From an uncultured Oscillospiraceae bacterium (lineage in GTDB: Bacteria > Bacillota > Clostridia > Oscillospirales > Oscillospiraceae): a stretch of 64,000 nt of DNA. The position numbers and the translations under genes are program-made. The stretch spans positions 1-64,000 of the forward strand of contig CAJTLI010000008.1 in NCBI GenBank assembly GCA_910577525.1. Direction: 5' to 3'. The notes beneath the pieces are model-generated. The model was given only the letters and a program-made list of their open reading frames with translations. It ran no database searches and was not told the DNA's origin. Shown here one piece after another: positions 1 through 7,959 of this stretch (positions are counted from its first letter, which is position 1; the number at the start of each line of letters is the position of its first letter).

Positions 1-2
1 AG

Positions 3-380
3 CCCAGCGGGGCGGGGGAGAGCACCGGCTATTTCGCCTCCGCCCGGCTCAACCGCCAGCAGGCCAGGGACAGCGCCCTCCAGCTGCTCCAGCAGGCGGC
101 GGCGGACGCCAACGCCCAGCAGGAGGTCATTGACGAGGCCAACGCCTCCATCCAGGCCATGGCCGCCCTGACCATGTCGGAGGCCCAGGTGGAGAACCTG
201 GTCACAGCCAAGGGCTATGGGGACTGCGTGTGTTTCATCAACGACAACAGCGCCAGCGTGGTGGTGTCGTCCACGGAGAACGGGCTGAGCGCAAACGACG
301 TGGCCAAGATTGTGGAGATCGTCAAGGAGGAGACCGGACTGGCCACGGACAAGATCAAGGTCATTGAAACAGAACCTTAA
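3..380 (+). CDS. spoIIIAH: Stage III sporulation protein AH (SpoIIIAH), 3' part
   Basis: The frame is open from the left edge, so only the last 125 residues are present; the N-terminal membrane anchor lies outside the window. The visible part has an Ala/Gln-rich helical stretch (ASARLNRQQARDSA), then a compact alpha/beta domain ending DKIKVIETEP. This fits the extracellular ring-forming domain of SpoIIIAH, which with SpoIIQ forms the channel between mother cell and forespore in endospore formers. It is followed by an Asp23 gene and nusB, the position expected at the end of a spoIIIA operon in Clostridia. A promoter follows directly, so the spoIIIA transcript probably ends near here, although no terminator hairpin is obvious between 381 and 411. 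The call rests on sequence character and context. Confidence 0.85.
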   Translation, partial: PSGAGESTGYFASARLNRQQARDSALQLLQQAAADANAQQEVIDEANASIQAMAALTMSEAQVENLVTAKGYGDCVCFINDNSASVVVSSTENGLSANDVAKIVEIVKEETGLATDKIKVIETEP

Positions 381-411
381 GCGCCAGCGTGACAGCGCCC
401 CAAAATAAGGA

Positions 412-440
412 TTGTATTTTCCGGGCCGGGGTGGTATAAT
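412..440 (+). promoter_or_regulatory. Sigma-A promoter for the Asp23 gene
   Basis: TTGTAT (412-417) and a perfect TATAAT (435-440) are separated by 17 bases. The start codon is 33 bases downstream of the -10, after an AAAGGAG ribosome site. Confidence 0.7.
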
Positions 441-473
441 AGCCTCAGTTTTGGTAAAGGAGCGTGAGGCGAC

Positions 474-842
474 ATGGCCGAAGGCAAAGAATATATCTCC
501 CACGAGAGCGAGTTGGGCAGCGTCAGCATTTCTGAGGAGGTGCTCACCATCATCGCGGCGGCGGCTGCGGTGGACGTGGAAGGGGTCAGCTCCCTGGGCT
601 CCGGCCTGAGCAGCGAGGGCGCCGCCACCGCCAACCGCAAGGCCCTGACCAAGGGCGTCCACCTGTGGGTGGAGGACGAGCGGGTCACGGTGAACCTGTC
701 CATCTTGGTGCGGTACGGCTACGTGGTCACAGATGTGGCCAAGGCGGTGCAGGAGGCGGTGTTCGCCGCCGTGGAGAACACCAGCGGGCTGGAGGTCGCC
801 CAGGTCAACGTCACGGTGGTGGGCGTGACCTTCCAGAAATGA
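474..842 (+). CDS. Asp23/Gls24 family envelope stress response protein
   Basis: A 122-residue protein of the Asp23/Gls24 (DUF322) family: an N-terminal strand (GSVSISEEVLTIIAAAAA), a conserved middle (VNLSILVRYGYVVTDVAKAVQ) and a C-terminal amphipathic strand (VAQVNVTVVGVTF). These cytosolic proteins associate with the membrane periphery and with cell-envelope homeostasis; the biochemical role is not settled. Length is normal. In many Clostridia this gene sits directly before nusB, as it does here, which supports the call. It has its own promoter and is followed by a terminator, so it is probably transcribed alone. Confidence 0.9.
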   Translation: MAEGKEYISHESELGSVSISEEVLTIIAAAAAVDVEGVSSLGSGLSSEGAATANRKALTKGVHLWVEDERVTVNLSILVRYGYVVTDVAKAVQEAVFAAVENTSGLEVAQVNVTVVGVTFQK

Positions 843-850
843 TCGGTACA

Positions 851-880
851 AGGGCCGGGGCACAAGCCCCGGCTCTTTTT
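851..880 (+). terminator. Intrinsic terminator after the Asp23 gene
   Basis: GGGCCGGGGC-acaa-GCCCCGGCTC stem followed by a run of T, starting 8 bases after the Asp23 stop. Confidence 0.8.
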
Positions 881-884
881 CCCT

Positions 885-920
885 CCCCTTTTTTTGTGAG
901 AAAAAGGGGTTTCTTTTTTT
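885..920 (+). terminator. Second hairpin with T-run before nusB
   Basis: CCCCTTTTT and AAAAAGGGG form a stem around TTGTGAG and are followed by TTTCTTTTTTT. It may back up the terminator at 851-880. Confidence 0.55.
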
Positions 921-938
921 GGCCCGCTCGTGTATAAT
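910..938 (+). promoter_or_regulatory. Likely promoter of the nusB-recN run
   Basis: A perfect TATAAT at 933-938 lies between the terminators and nusB. The best -35 at 17-base spacing (TTTCTT, 910-915) is poor. Assigned mainly by position. Confidence 0.4.
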
Positions 939-1018
939 CAGAATGAATATACAAAATGGGTTTGTGCGCCCAAGCCGGCGCGCGCCGGCGGCCTTTGCCG
1001 GGGGAGGAGGAAGTTCCC

Positions 1019-1474
1019 ATGAACAGAAGCACAGCACGGGAGATCGCCGTTCATTTCGCCTTTGAACTGGCTTTTTCCGATCAGAGCGCCCAGCAGCTCC
1101 TGGACCGGGAGCTGAGGGAGGAGGTCTTTGCCCGGCGGGCCCAGGACGAGCCCCTGTACGCCGAATTCCCCGGCGGGGACCAGCGGGAATACATCGTCAG
1201 GCTGGTGCTGGGTGTGGGCAGCCGGGGCGCGGAGCTGGACGGCTATATCGCCAAGTACGCTAAGGGGTGGAAATTCTCCCGGATCGACCGGGTGGCCGCC
1301 GCCATCATGCGGGTGACGATGTTCGAGGTGCTGTACATGCCCGACATTCCCAACCGGGCGGCCGTCAACGAGGCGGTGGAGATCGCCAAGCGGTATGTGG
1401 ACGGCGAGGTGGTCAAATTTATCAACGGTATTCTGGGCTCCTTTGTGCGCTCGGAAGTGCCGGAGCGGGAGTGA
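1019..1474 (+). CDS. nusB: Transcription antitermination protein NusB
   Basis: A 151-residue all-helical protein starting at ATG 1019 after GGAGGAGGAAG. It begins STAREIAVHFAFELAFS, the NusB opening helix, and contains the conserved IDRVAAAIMRVTMFEVLY and NRAAVNEAVEIAKRYVDGEVVKF segments; the KFINGILGS end is typical. NusB binds boxA RNA with S10 (NusE) and lets RNA polymerase read through rRNA operons. It leads a run of closely packed genes (next start 5 bases after the stop), the standard nusB-xseA-xseB-ispA-dxs order of Firmicutes. A longer in-frame start at 956 lacks a ribosome site. Confidence 0.95.
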   Translation: MNRSTAREIAVHFAFELAFSDQSAQQLLDRELREEVFARRAQDEPLYAEFPGGDQREYIVRLVLGVGSRGAELDGYIAKYAKGWKFSRIDRVAAAIMRVTMFEVLYMPDIPNRAAVNEAVEIAKRYVDGEVVKFINGILGSFVRSEVPERE

Positions 1475-1479
1475 GATCC

Positions 1480-2424
1480 ATGGACGGACTGTGCCTGGGC
1501 TTCGACACCAGCAACTACACCACCTCCGCCGCCCTGTTCGGAGGGGGGACGGCGGAGAACCGGGGCAGGCTTCTCACCGTTCCCGAGGGGGGCCTGGGCC
1601 TGCGGCAGAGCGACGCTCTGTTCCAGCACGTCAAGCGGCTGCACCTGATGGTGGAGCAGCTGCGGTCCGACGGGGTGATTGGGGAGCTCAAAGCGGTGGG
1701 GGCCTCCACCCGGCCCCGGGAGGTTGAGGGCTCCTATATGCCCTGCTTCCTGGCGGGAGAGGGGGCGGGCCGCACCTTGGCGGCGGCGCTGGGGACGCCC
1801 TTCTATCCCTGCTCCCACCAGCAGGGCCACATAGCCGCCGCGGCCTGGTCGGCGGGCCGGGAGGAGCTGCTGGACAAGCCCCATTTGGCCTGGCACCTGT
1901 CCGGGGGCACCACCGAGCTTTTGAGGGTGGAGCCGGCGGGCCACACCGTACGGGCCCAGGCGGTGGGCGGCACCAGCGACATCGCGGCGGGCCAGCTCAT
2001 CGACCGGGCGGGGGTGTTGCTGGGCCTGCCCTTTCCGGCGGGCAAGGCGCTGGACGCGCTGTATCCCGGGGCGGAGGACGCCGGCTTTTTCCGGGTGAAG
2101 CTGAACGGCCTGACCTTTTCCCTGTCCGGCATGGAGAACCAGGTGAAGGGGCTGCTGGAACGGGGCGAAAAGCCCGCCAATATCGCCCGGTTCACCATTG
2201 ATACCATTTTAAACGTGCTTCTGCGTGCCACGGAGGAGGCTCAGAGGCGCTGGCCCGGCCTGCCCGTGCTGTGTTCGGGAGGCGTGGCCTCCAACCGGCA
2301 GATCAGGGCGGCGCTGGAGCGGGCCTGCGGCGCGGTGTTCGCCCTGCCCCAGTACGCCGCCGACAATGCGTTGGGAGTGGCCATTCTGGCCCACCGGGCG
2401 CTGGAGCGGGGGGTGGCGGGGTGA
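1480..2424 (+). CDS. TsaD/Kae1-like glycoprotease family protein
   Basis: A 314-residue ASKHA-fold protein of the peptidase M22 / Kae1 family. It starts GLCLGFDTSNYTTSAALF, the first phosphate loop, where true TsaD usually has ETSCDET. HQQGH matches the metal-binding HxxGH, SGGTTELL and GTSDIAAGQLIDRAG are nucleotide-site motifs, and CSGGVASNRQIRAAL is the C-terminal signature. Real TsaD makes the t6A modification of tRNA; the altered first loop and location between nusB and xseA suggest a clostridial paralog whose substrate is not clear. Start ATG 1480 is 5 bases after nusB, and its TGA overlaps the GTG of xseA, so translation is probably coupled. Confidence 0.8.
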   Translation: MDGLCLGFDTSNYTTSAALFGGGTAENRGRLLTVPEGGLGLRQSDALFQHVKRLHLMVEQLRSDGVIGELKAVGASTRPREVEGSYMPCFLAGEGAGRTLAAALGTPFYPCSHQQGHIAAAAWSAGREELLDKPHLAWHLSGGTTELLRVEPAGHTVRAQAVGGTSDIAAGQLIDRAGVLLGLPFPAGKALDALYPGAEDAGFFRVKLNGLTFSLSGMENQVKGLLERGEKPANIARFTIDTILNVLLRATEEAQRRWPGLPVLCSGGVASNRQIRAALERACGAVFALPQYAADNALGVAILAHRALERGVAG

Positions 2425-3707
2425 ATATCGCCAAGCTTCCGGTTTATACTGTATCTCAGGTCAACAGCTATGTGAAGGACCTGATGGACGGAGACCCGCT
2501 GCTCACCGGCCTGCTGGTGCGGGGGGAGATCTCCAACTATAAATGCTATCCCTCGGGGCACCACTATTTCTCCCTGAAGGACGAGAACGCCTCCCTGCGG
2601 TGCGTCATGTTCCGGGGGGACGCCGTCCGGCTGCGGTTCCGCCCCGCCAACGGGATGCGGGCGGCGGCCTTTGGCCGGATCTCCGTGTTTCCCCGGGACG
2701 GGCAGTATCAGCTGTACTGCTCCGAGCTGATGGAGGACGGCCGGGGGGCGCTGGACCAGGCGTTTGAACAGCTCCGCCGCCGCCTGGAGGCGGAGGGGCT
2801 GTTCGACGAGGCCAGCAAGCGGCCTCTGCCCAGGTATCCGAAGAAAATCGCCCTTGTCACCTCTCCGGCGGGGGCGGCGGTGCGGGACATGCTGCGCATT
2901 CTAGGCGCCCGCTGGCCGCTGGCGGAGGCTCTGGTGGCCCCTGTCCGGGTCCAGGGCGCCGGGGCGGCGGAGGAGATCGCCTCCGCCATCCACCGGCTGA
3001 ACAACCGGGCGGACGTGGACCTCATCATCACCGGGCGGGGGGGCGGCTCCAAAGAGGACCTGTGGGCCTTCAACGAGGAGATTGTGGCCCGGGCCATCGC
3101 GGTGTCCAATATCCCGGTGATCTCCGCCGTGGGCCACGAGCCCGACGTGACCATCGCCGACTACGCGGCGGACCTGCGGGCGGCCACCCCCTCCAACGGG
3201 GCGGAGCTGGCCGTCCCGGACCAGAATGAGGAGCGGGCGCGGCTGGAGCAGCTGTCCGCCCGGCTGGCTCAGGCGCTGCCGGCCCGGCTGGGCGGGGCCC
3301 GGCGGGAGCTGGACCGGCTGAAAAACAGCCGCGCCCTGCGGGATATCAAGGCCCCCGTCCAGGACCGGCGGATGGCGGTGGACGCTCTGCGCCGCCGCAT
3401 GGCGCTGGCGCTCCGGGGCCGGGCGGAGGGGGGCCGTCAGGGGCTGAACGCCCAAAAGGCCCGGCTTCCCCTGGCGCTGCGGACTCAGACCGCCAAAAAG
3501 CAGGCCCGGCTGGGCCGGCTGGCGGCGGGGCTGGACGCCCTGAGCCCCCTGAAGGTGCTGGGCCGGGGGTACGCCATCGCCCGGCGGGGGGAGGACGTGG
3601 TGTCCTCCGTCGCCCAGGCAGAATTTGGAGACCGGCTGGACGTGCTGGTGTCCGACGGCTTTTTAAGCTGTGAGGTCAAGGAGAAGGAGGAGCGGACATG
3701 GCGGTGA
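2421..3707 (+). CDS. xseA: Exodeoxyribonuclease VII large subunit
   Basis: A 428-residue protein from GTG 2421, overlapping the previous stop by 4 bases. Residues about 1-100 form the OB-fold DNA-binding domain (VRGEISNYKCYPSGHHYFSL); the middle holds the nuclease core (ALVTSPAGAAVRDML, DLIITGRGGGSKEDLWAFN, ISAVGHEPDVTIADYAADLRA); the C-terminal third is Arg/Leu-rich coiled coil that binds the small subunits. XseA with several XseB degrades single-stranded DNA from both ends in repair. The end overlaps xseB by 10 bases, typical of the coupled pair. Length is slightly below the E. coli protein but normal for Firmicutes. Confidence 0.96.
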   Translation: MNIAKLPVYTVSQVNSYVKDLMDGDPLLTGLLVRGEISNYKCYPSGHHYFSLKDENASLRCVMFRGDAVRLRFRPANGMRAAAFGRISVFPRDGQYQLYCSELMEDGRGALDQAFEQLRRRLEAEGLFDEASKRPLPRYPKKIALVTSPAGAAVRDMLRILGARWPLAEALVAPVRVQGAGAAEEIASAIHRLNNRADVDLIITGRGGGSKEDLWAFNEEIVARAIAVSNIPVISAVGHEPDVTIADYAADLRAATPSNGAELAVPDQNEERARLEQLSARLAQALPARLGGARRELDRLKNSRALRDIKAPVQDRRMAVDALRRRMALALRGRAEGGRQGLNAQKARLPLALRTQTAKKQARLGRLAAGLDALSPLKVLGRGYAIARRGEDVVSSVAQAEFGDRLDVLVSDGFLSCEVKEKEERTWR

Positions 3708-3931
3708 AAAAGCAGTCCTTTGAGGAGTCTATGGAGCGGTTGGAGGCCATCGTGGCCCAGCTGGAGAAGGGCGAGTGCGGCCTGGACCAGTCCCTGAAGC
3801 TGTTCGAGGAGGGGGCGAAGCTGGCGGGCCAGTGCGAGGAGCTGCTGGACAAGGCGGAGCAGAAGGTGGCCCTTCTGCTGGCCGGCGGCCAGGAGGTCCC
3901 ATTCCAGGGGGAGGCCGGCGATGGACTTTGA
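3698..3931 (+). CDS. xseB: Exodeoxyribonuclease VII small subunit
   Basis: A 77-residue protein with the family signature FEESMERLEAIVAQLEKGECGLDQSLKLFEEGAKLA and a tail that loses conservation. It forms a helical hairpin which wraps the coiled-coil arm of XseA and regulates exonuclease VII activity. It starts at ATG 3698 inside the end of xseA, preceded by GGAGCGG. The stop overlaps the start of the polyprenyl synthase gene by 11 bases. Size and position are exactly as expected. Confidence 0.95.
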   Translation: MAVKKQSFEESMERLEAIVAQLEKGECGLDQSLKLFEEGAKLAGQCEELLDKAEQKVALLLAGGQEVPFQGEAGDGL

Positions 3932-4814
3932 GCGGGAATACCGGGAGGCCCAGGCCCTGGCGGAGGGCGAGCTGGAAAACGCCTTTACCGATACCATGGA
4001 CGGCCCCCACCGGGAGCTGCTGGAGGCCATGCGGTACAGCCTGCTGGCCGGGGGCAAGCGGGTGCGGCCGGTGCTGGCGCTGAAATTCTGCCAGGCCCTT
4101 TGCGGGGAGATGGAGCCCGCCCTGGACTACGCCTGCGGGGTGGAGATGCTCCACACCTACTCCTTGATCCACGACGACCTGCCCTGTATGGACGACGACA
4201 ACCTGCGCCGGGGCAAGCCCACCTGCCATATAAAGTACGGAGAGTGGGTGGCCCTGCTGGCGGGGGACGCGCTGCAAGCGGCGGCTTTTGAGCGGCTGGC
4301 GGCATCGAAACGGACCACCCCTGCCGCAAACGGCAGGGCCTGCGCCATTCTGGCCCGGGCGGCGGGGCGCGGCGGCATGTGCGGCGGGCAGTACCTGGAC
4401 CTCAAGTGGGAGGGCCGGGAGCCGCCGGAGGGCTATGGCCTGGAGCAGATCGACGCCTGGAAGACCGGGGCCCTGCTGGAGGCGGCCTGCCTGCTGGGGC
4501 TGACGGCCTCCCCCGTGGAGCCCACAGCGGAACAGTGGGCGGCGGCGGAGCGGTACGCCCAGCATGTGGGGATGGCCTTCCAGATCCGGGACGACATGCT
4601 GGACGTGGAGTCCACTGAGGAGGAGCTGGGCAAGCCCATCGGCTCGGACGCGGCCAACGGAAAGCGCACCTACGCCGCCGTATACGGCCTGGACTGGTGC
4701 CGGGAGCTGGTGGACCAGCTGACGGAGAAGGCGAAGCAGAGCGTGCGGGGGGCCTTCGAGGGGCCGGAGTTTCTGTGCGCCCTGGCGGACTCGCTGGCGA
4801 AGCGGAAAAATTGA
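3921..4814 (+). CDS. ispA: Polyprenyl (farnesyl/geranylgeranyl) diphosphate synthase
   Basis: A 297-residue short-chain trans-prenyltransferase. The first aspartate-rich motif is in LIHDDLPCMDDDNLRRGKPT and the second is QIRDDMLDVES; both bind Mg and diphosphate. The GGKRVRPVLAL motif near residue 42 binds IPP. The extra two residues in the first motif (DDLPCMDD) are typical of bacterial FPP/GGPP synthases. It makes the C15 or C20 precursor for undecaprenyl phosphate and quinones from dxs-derived IPP and DMAPP, fitting dxs two genes downstream. Chain length cannot be told from sequence by eye, so the symbol is by family. Confidence 0.92.
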   Translation: MDFEREYREAQALAEGELENAFTDTMDGPHRELLEAMRYSLLAGGKRVRPVLALKFCQALCGEMEPALDYACGVEMLHTYSLIHDDLPCMDDDNLRRGKPTCHIKYGEWVALLAGDALQAAAFERLAASKRTTPAANGRACAILARAAGRGGMCGGQYLDLKWEGREPPEGYGLEQIDAWKTGALLEAACLLGLTASPVEPTAEQWAAAERYAQHVGMAFQIRDDMLDVESTEEELGKPIGSDAANGKRTYAAVYGLDWCRELVDQLTEKAKQSVRGAFEGPEFLCALADSLAKRKN

Positions 4815-4868
4815 GGGGAGGGCGGCAAAGGGGCCGCCAAGCTCCCGAAAACAGAGGAGAGATATGAG

Positions 4869-5312
4869 ATGGTGAATCCGGTATTGCTGACCGGCATAGC
4901 GGCCTGGGCGGTGGCTCAGATACTGAAGCTGATGATTGCCACGGCGGTGTATCGAAAGTTTGACATCGTCTATCTCACCACCGGGGGCGGTATGCCCAGC
5001 TCTCACTCGGCGCTGGTGTGCTCCACCGCCGTGGCCTGCGGCGTGAGCGCCGGATTTGACGCCCCGGTGTTTGCGGTGGCGGTGGTGGTGGCCTTCATCG
5101 TTATGTACGACGCCGCCCATGTCCGCCGGGAGACGGGGGAGCAGGCCAAGGTGCTCAACTATATCCTGCGTAACTGGGAGGAGCTCAAGCCGGAGGAGTT
5201 TGACGCGGAGCTGAAGGAGCTCATCGGCCATACGCCCCTCCAGGTAGCGGTGGGGGCGGTGCTGGGCATCGGCGTGGGGCTGCTGGGAAGCTTCATCGCG
5301 TTTGGGCTTTGA
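4869..5312 (+). CDS. Divergent PAP2 family protein (YuiD/DUF212)
   Basis: A 147-residue membrane protein with about four hydrophobic segments. The motif GGGMPSSHSALVCS carries the SH core of the acid phosphatase / haloperoxidase family, and YDAAHVRRETGEQAKVLN is the second conserved block of the DUF212 branch (B. subtilis YuiD-like). The family is thought to act on lipid-linked phosphates, but the substrate is unknown. Between a prenyl diphosphate synthase and dxs, a role in prenyl or undecaprenyl phosphate handling is plausible; this is inference. ATG 4869 follows an AGGAGAGAT ribosome site. Confidence 0.85.
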   Translation: MVNPVLLTGIAAWAVAQILKLMIATAVYRKFDIVYLTTGGGMPSSHSALVCSTAVACGVSAGFDAPVFAVAVVVAFIVMYDAAHVRRETGEQAKVLNYILRNWEELKPEEFDAELKELIGHTPLQVAVGAVLGIGVGLLGSFIAFGL

Positions 5313-5326
5313 AAGGGGTTATGTCC

Positions 5327-7162
5327 ATGGTCCCGGAACAGCTGAATACCCTCACCGACCTCCAGGCCAAGCTGCTGTGCGACCAGCTGCGGGAGCAGAT
5401 TATCGACAGCGTGTCCAAGACCGGGGGCCATCTGGCCTCCAGCCTGGGGGTGGTGGAGGCCACTGTGGCCGTCCACCGGGTCTTTGACCTGGAGACCGAC
5501 CGGCTGGTGTTCGACGTGGGCCATCAGTGCTATGCCCATAAGATTTTGACCCAGCGGGGCGGGCAGATGAACACCCTGCGGAAGCTGGGGGGGCTGTCCG
5601 GCTTTCCCAAGCCCAGGGAGCACCGGGCGGACGCCTTTATCGCCGGCCACGCCTCCAACGCGGTGTCGGTGGCCCTGGGCATGGCCCGGGCCCGGACGCT
5701 GAACGGGGAGGACTACTGCGTGCTGGCCATGCTGGGGGACGGGGCCATGACCGGCGGACTGGCCTACGAGGGCCTGTCCGACGCGGGGCAGAGCGGGGAG
5801 CAGCTGGTGGTCATCCTCAACGACAACGGGATGTCCATCACCAAAAACGTGGGCGGTGTGGCCCGCCACCTGGCCCAGCAGCGGCTCAAGCCCCAGTATC
5901 TGCAATTCAAAAAGGTATACCGGAAGGTCACGGGGGCCACCGCGGTGGGCCGGGGCCTGTACCGCATCACCCACAAGGCCAAGCAGGCCGTCAAAAGCGC
6001 CGTCCTTCATTGCAGCATGTTCGAGGACATGGGGTTTACATATCTGGGCCCGGTGGACGGCCACGATGTGAACTACCTCACCCGGCTGCTGCGGTACGCC
6101 AGGGAGCTGAACAGCCCCGTGCTGCTCCACATCAAGACGGTGAAGGGGAGAGGATACGCCCCGGCGGAGCGGGAGCCGGACCGGTTCCACGGCGTGGGGC
6201 CCTTTGACCGGGAGACCGGCGAGCCCTTGAACCACAGCGGGGAGACCTTTTCCTCCGTGTTCGGCCAGACCATGTGCCGGCTGGCCGGGGAGCGGGAGGA
6301 CGTGGCCGCCGTCACCGCCGCCATGCCGGACGGGACGGGGCTGGTGGAATTCGCGAAGCAGTTCCCCAGCCGCTTTTTCGACGTGGGCATCGCCGAGGGC
6401 CACGCCGTGGCCATGGCGGCGGGGATGGCCAAGCAGCGCCTGATCCCGGTGGCGGCCGTCTACTCCACCTTTTTGCAGCGGGCCTATGATATGCTCATTC
6501 ACGACGTGGCTATTCAGGGGCTCCACGTGGTGTTCGGCGTGGACCGGGCCGGGCTGTCCGGCGAGGACGGCGAGACCCACCACGGCGTGTTCGACGTGAA
6601 CTACCTCAGCTCGGTGCCCGGCATGAAGATCTACTGTCCCGCCAGCTTTGAGGAGCTGCGGGCCATGCTCCGCTATGCGGTGGAGAAGGTCCGGGGCCCC
6701 GTGGCGGTGCGCTATCCAAAGGGCGGCGAGGGGGAGTTCACCGCCCTGTGCGGCATCGAGGGGGCCGGCGTGATCCGCCCCGGCACGGACGTGACTATCG
6801 CCGCCTACGGCACCATGGTGAACGAGGCGCTGGCGGCGGCCAGAGCGCTGGAGGGCCGGGGAGTGTCCGCCCAGGTGGTGAAGCTCAACAGCATCGCCCC
6901 CCTGGACGTGGATACCGTGGCCGCCTGCGCGAGGAAAACCGGCTGCCTGGTGGTGGCGGAGGAGTGCGTGGACGCGGGGTGCGTGGGGCGGAGAATTGCC
7001 GCCGGGCTGGCCCTCCGGGGGGTGAGCGGGGTCAGGCTGGCCCTGGTGAACCTGGGAGACCGCTTCGTCCAGCACGGCACGGTGGCGGAGCTTCGCCAGC
7101 TGTGCGGAATCGACGGGGCGTCCATCGCCCGAAAAGCGCTGGAGGTGTCGGGCCGTGGCTAA
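5327..7162 (+). CDS. dxs: 1-deoxy-D-xylulose-5-phosphate synthase
   Basis: A thiamine-diphosphate transketolase-like enzyme of about 611 residues, joining pyruvate and glyceraldehyde 3-phosphate in the first step of the MEP isoprenoid pathway. Seen: SLGVVEATVAVHRVFD, DVGHQCYAHKILT, the TPP motif GDGAMTGGLAYEGL ending in ILNDNGMSI, DVGIAEGHAVAMAAGMA, and the pyrimidine domain GVDRAGLSGEDGETHHGVFD. Two ATGs lie close together (5321 and 5327). The AAAGGGG ribosome site is 2 bases from the first and 8 from the second, so 5327 is preferred. The C-terminus overlaps tlyA by 8 bases. Confidence 0.96.
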   Translation: MVPEQLNTLTDLQAKLLCDQLREQIIDSVSKTGGHLASSLGVVEATVAVHRVFDLETDRLVFDVGHQCYAHKILTQRGGQMNTLRKLGGLSGFPKPREHRADAFIAGHASNAVSVALGMARARTLNGEDYCVLAMLGDGAMTGGLAYEGLSDAGQSGEQLVVILNDNGMSITKNVGGVARHLAQQRLKPQYLQFKKVYRKVTGATAVGRGLYRITHKAKQAVKSAVLHCSMFEDMGFTYLGPVDGHDVNYLTRLLRYARELNSPVLLHIKTVKGRGYAPAEREPDRFHGVGPFDRETGEPLNHSGETFSSVFGQTMCRLAGEREDVAAVTAAMPDGTGLVEFAKQFPSRFFDVGIAEGHAVAMAAGMAKQRLIPVAAVYSTFLQRAYDMLIHDVAIQGLHVVFGVDRAGLSGEDGETHHGVFDVNYLSSVPGMKIYCPASFEELRAMLRYAVEKVRGPVAVRYPKGGEGEFTALCGIEGAGVIRPGTDVTIAAYGTMVNEALAAARALEGRGVSAQVVKLNSIAPLDVDTVAACARKTGCLVVAEECVDAGCVGRRIAAGLALRGVSGVRLALVNLGDRFVQHGTVAELRQLCGIDGASIARKALEVSGRG

Positions 7163-7952
7163 AAAACGTGTGGACCTGCTGCTGGTGGAGCGGGGGCTGG
7201 CGGACACCCGCCAAAAGGCCCAGGCGGTCATCATGGCGGGCCAGGTGTACTCCGGGGAGCGCCGCTGCGACAAGCCGGGGCTCGCCCTGGAGGAGGACGC
7301 CCCCCTGGAGGTCCGGGGCGGGCTGCGGTACGTCAGCCGGGGGGGCCTGAAGCTGGAAAAGGCCATGGGCTGTTTTCCCATCGACCTGAGAGACAAAACC
7401 GCCGCGGATATCGGGGCCTCCACCGGGGGCTTTACCGACTGTATGCTGCAAAACGGCGCGAAAAAGGTGTACGCCGTGGACGTGGGCTACGGCCAGCTGG
7501 CCTGGTCCATCCGGAACGACCCCCGGGTGGTGTGCCTGGAGCGCACCAACGCCCGGTATCTGACGGCGGAGCAGATCCCGGAGCCCCTGGACTTCGCCTC
7601 CATCGACGTGTCCTTTATCTCCCTGGGGCTGATCCTGCCCGCCCTGCGGCCCCTGATGGCTGAAGAGGGCCAGGTCGCCGCTTTAGTGAAACCCCAGTTC
7701 GAGGCGGGGAAGGACAAGGTGGGCAAGAAGGGGGTGGTCCGGGACCCGGCGGTCCATCTGGAGGTGCTGGAGCGGTTTTTGGACCACGCCGCTCAGGCGG
7801 ATTTCACCGTGGCGGGGCTGGATTTCTCTCCCATCCGGGGCCCGGAGGGAAATATTGAGTATCTGGGCTTTTTGAAGGCCGGAGCGGGCGGGGAGTTTGA
7901 CGGCGATATGAGGGAACTGGTGGACCGGTCCCACCGGGCGCTGGAGGGGTGA
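7155..7952 (+). CDS. tlyA: TlyA family rRNA (cytidine-2'-O)-methyltransferase
   Basis: A 265-residue protein starting at GTG 7155 within the end of dxs. Residues 1-60 are an S4 RNA-binding domain (VDLLLVERGLADTRQKAQAV); the rest is a Rossmann methyltransferase with ADIGASTGGFTDCMLQNGA as the SAM-binding loop and VDVGYGQLAW, KPQFEAGKDKVGKKGVV downstream. Family members methylate 16S and/or 23S rRNA; they were first called hemolysin A. The position between dxs and nadK is conserved in Firmicutes. The precise target nucleotide is not shown by the sequence. Confidence 0.93.
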   Translation: MAKKRVDLLLVERGLADTRQKAQAVIMAGQVYSGERRCDKPGLALEEDAPLEVRGGLRYVSRGGLKLEKAMGCFPIDLRDKTAADIGASTGGFTDCMLQNGAKKVYAVDVGYGQLAWSIRNDPRVVCLERTNARYLTAEQIPEPLDFASIDVSFISLGLILPALRPLMAEEGQVAALVKPQFEAGKDKVGKKGVVRDPAVHLEVLERFLDHAAQADFTVAGLDFSPIRGPEGNIEYLGFLKAGAGGEFDGDMRELVDRSHRALEG

Positions 7953-7959
7953 GGGAAGG

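Noticed and set aside
5159..7423. A 754-codon minus-strand frame over dxs
   Set aside because: Antisense shadow of dxs with no recognizable domain.
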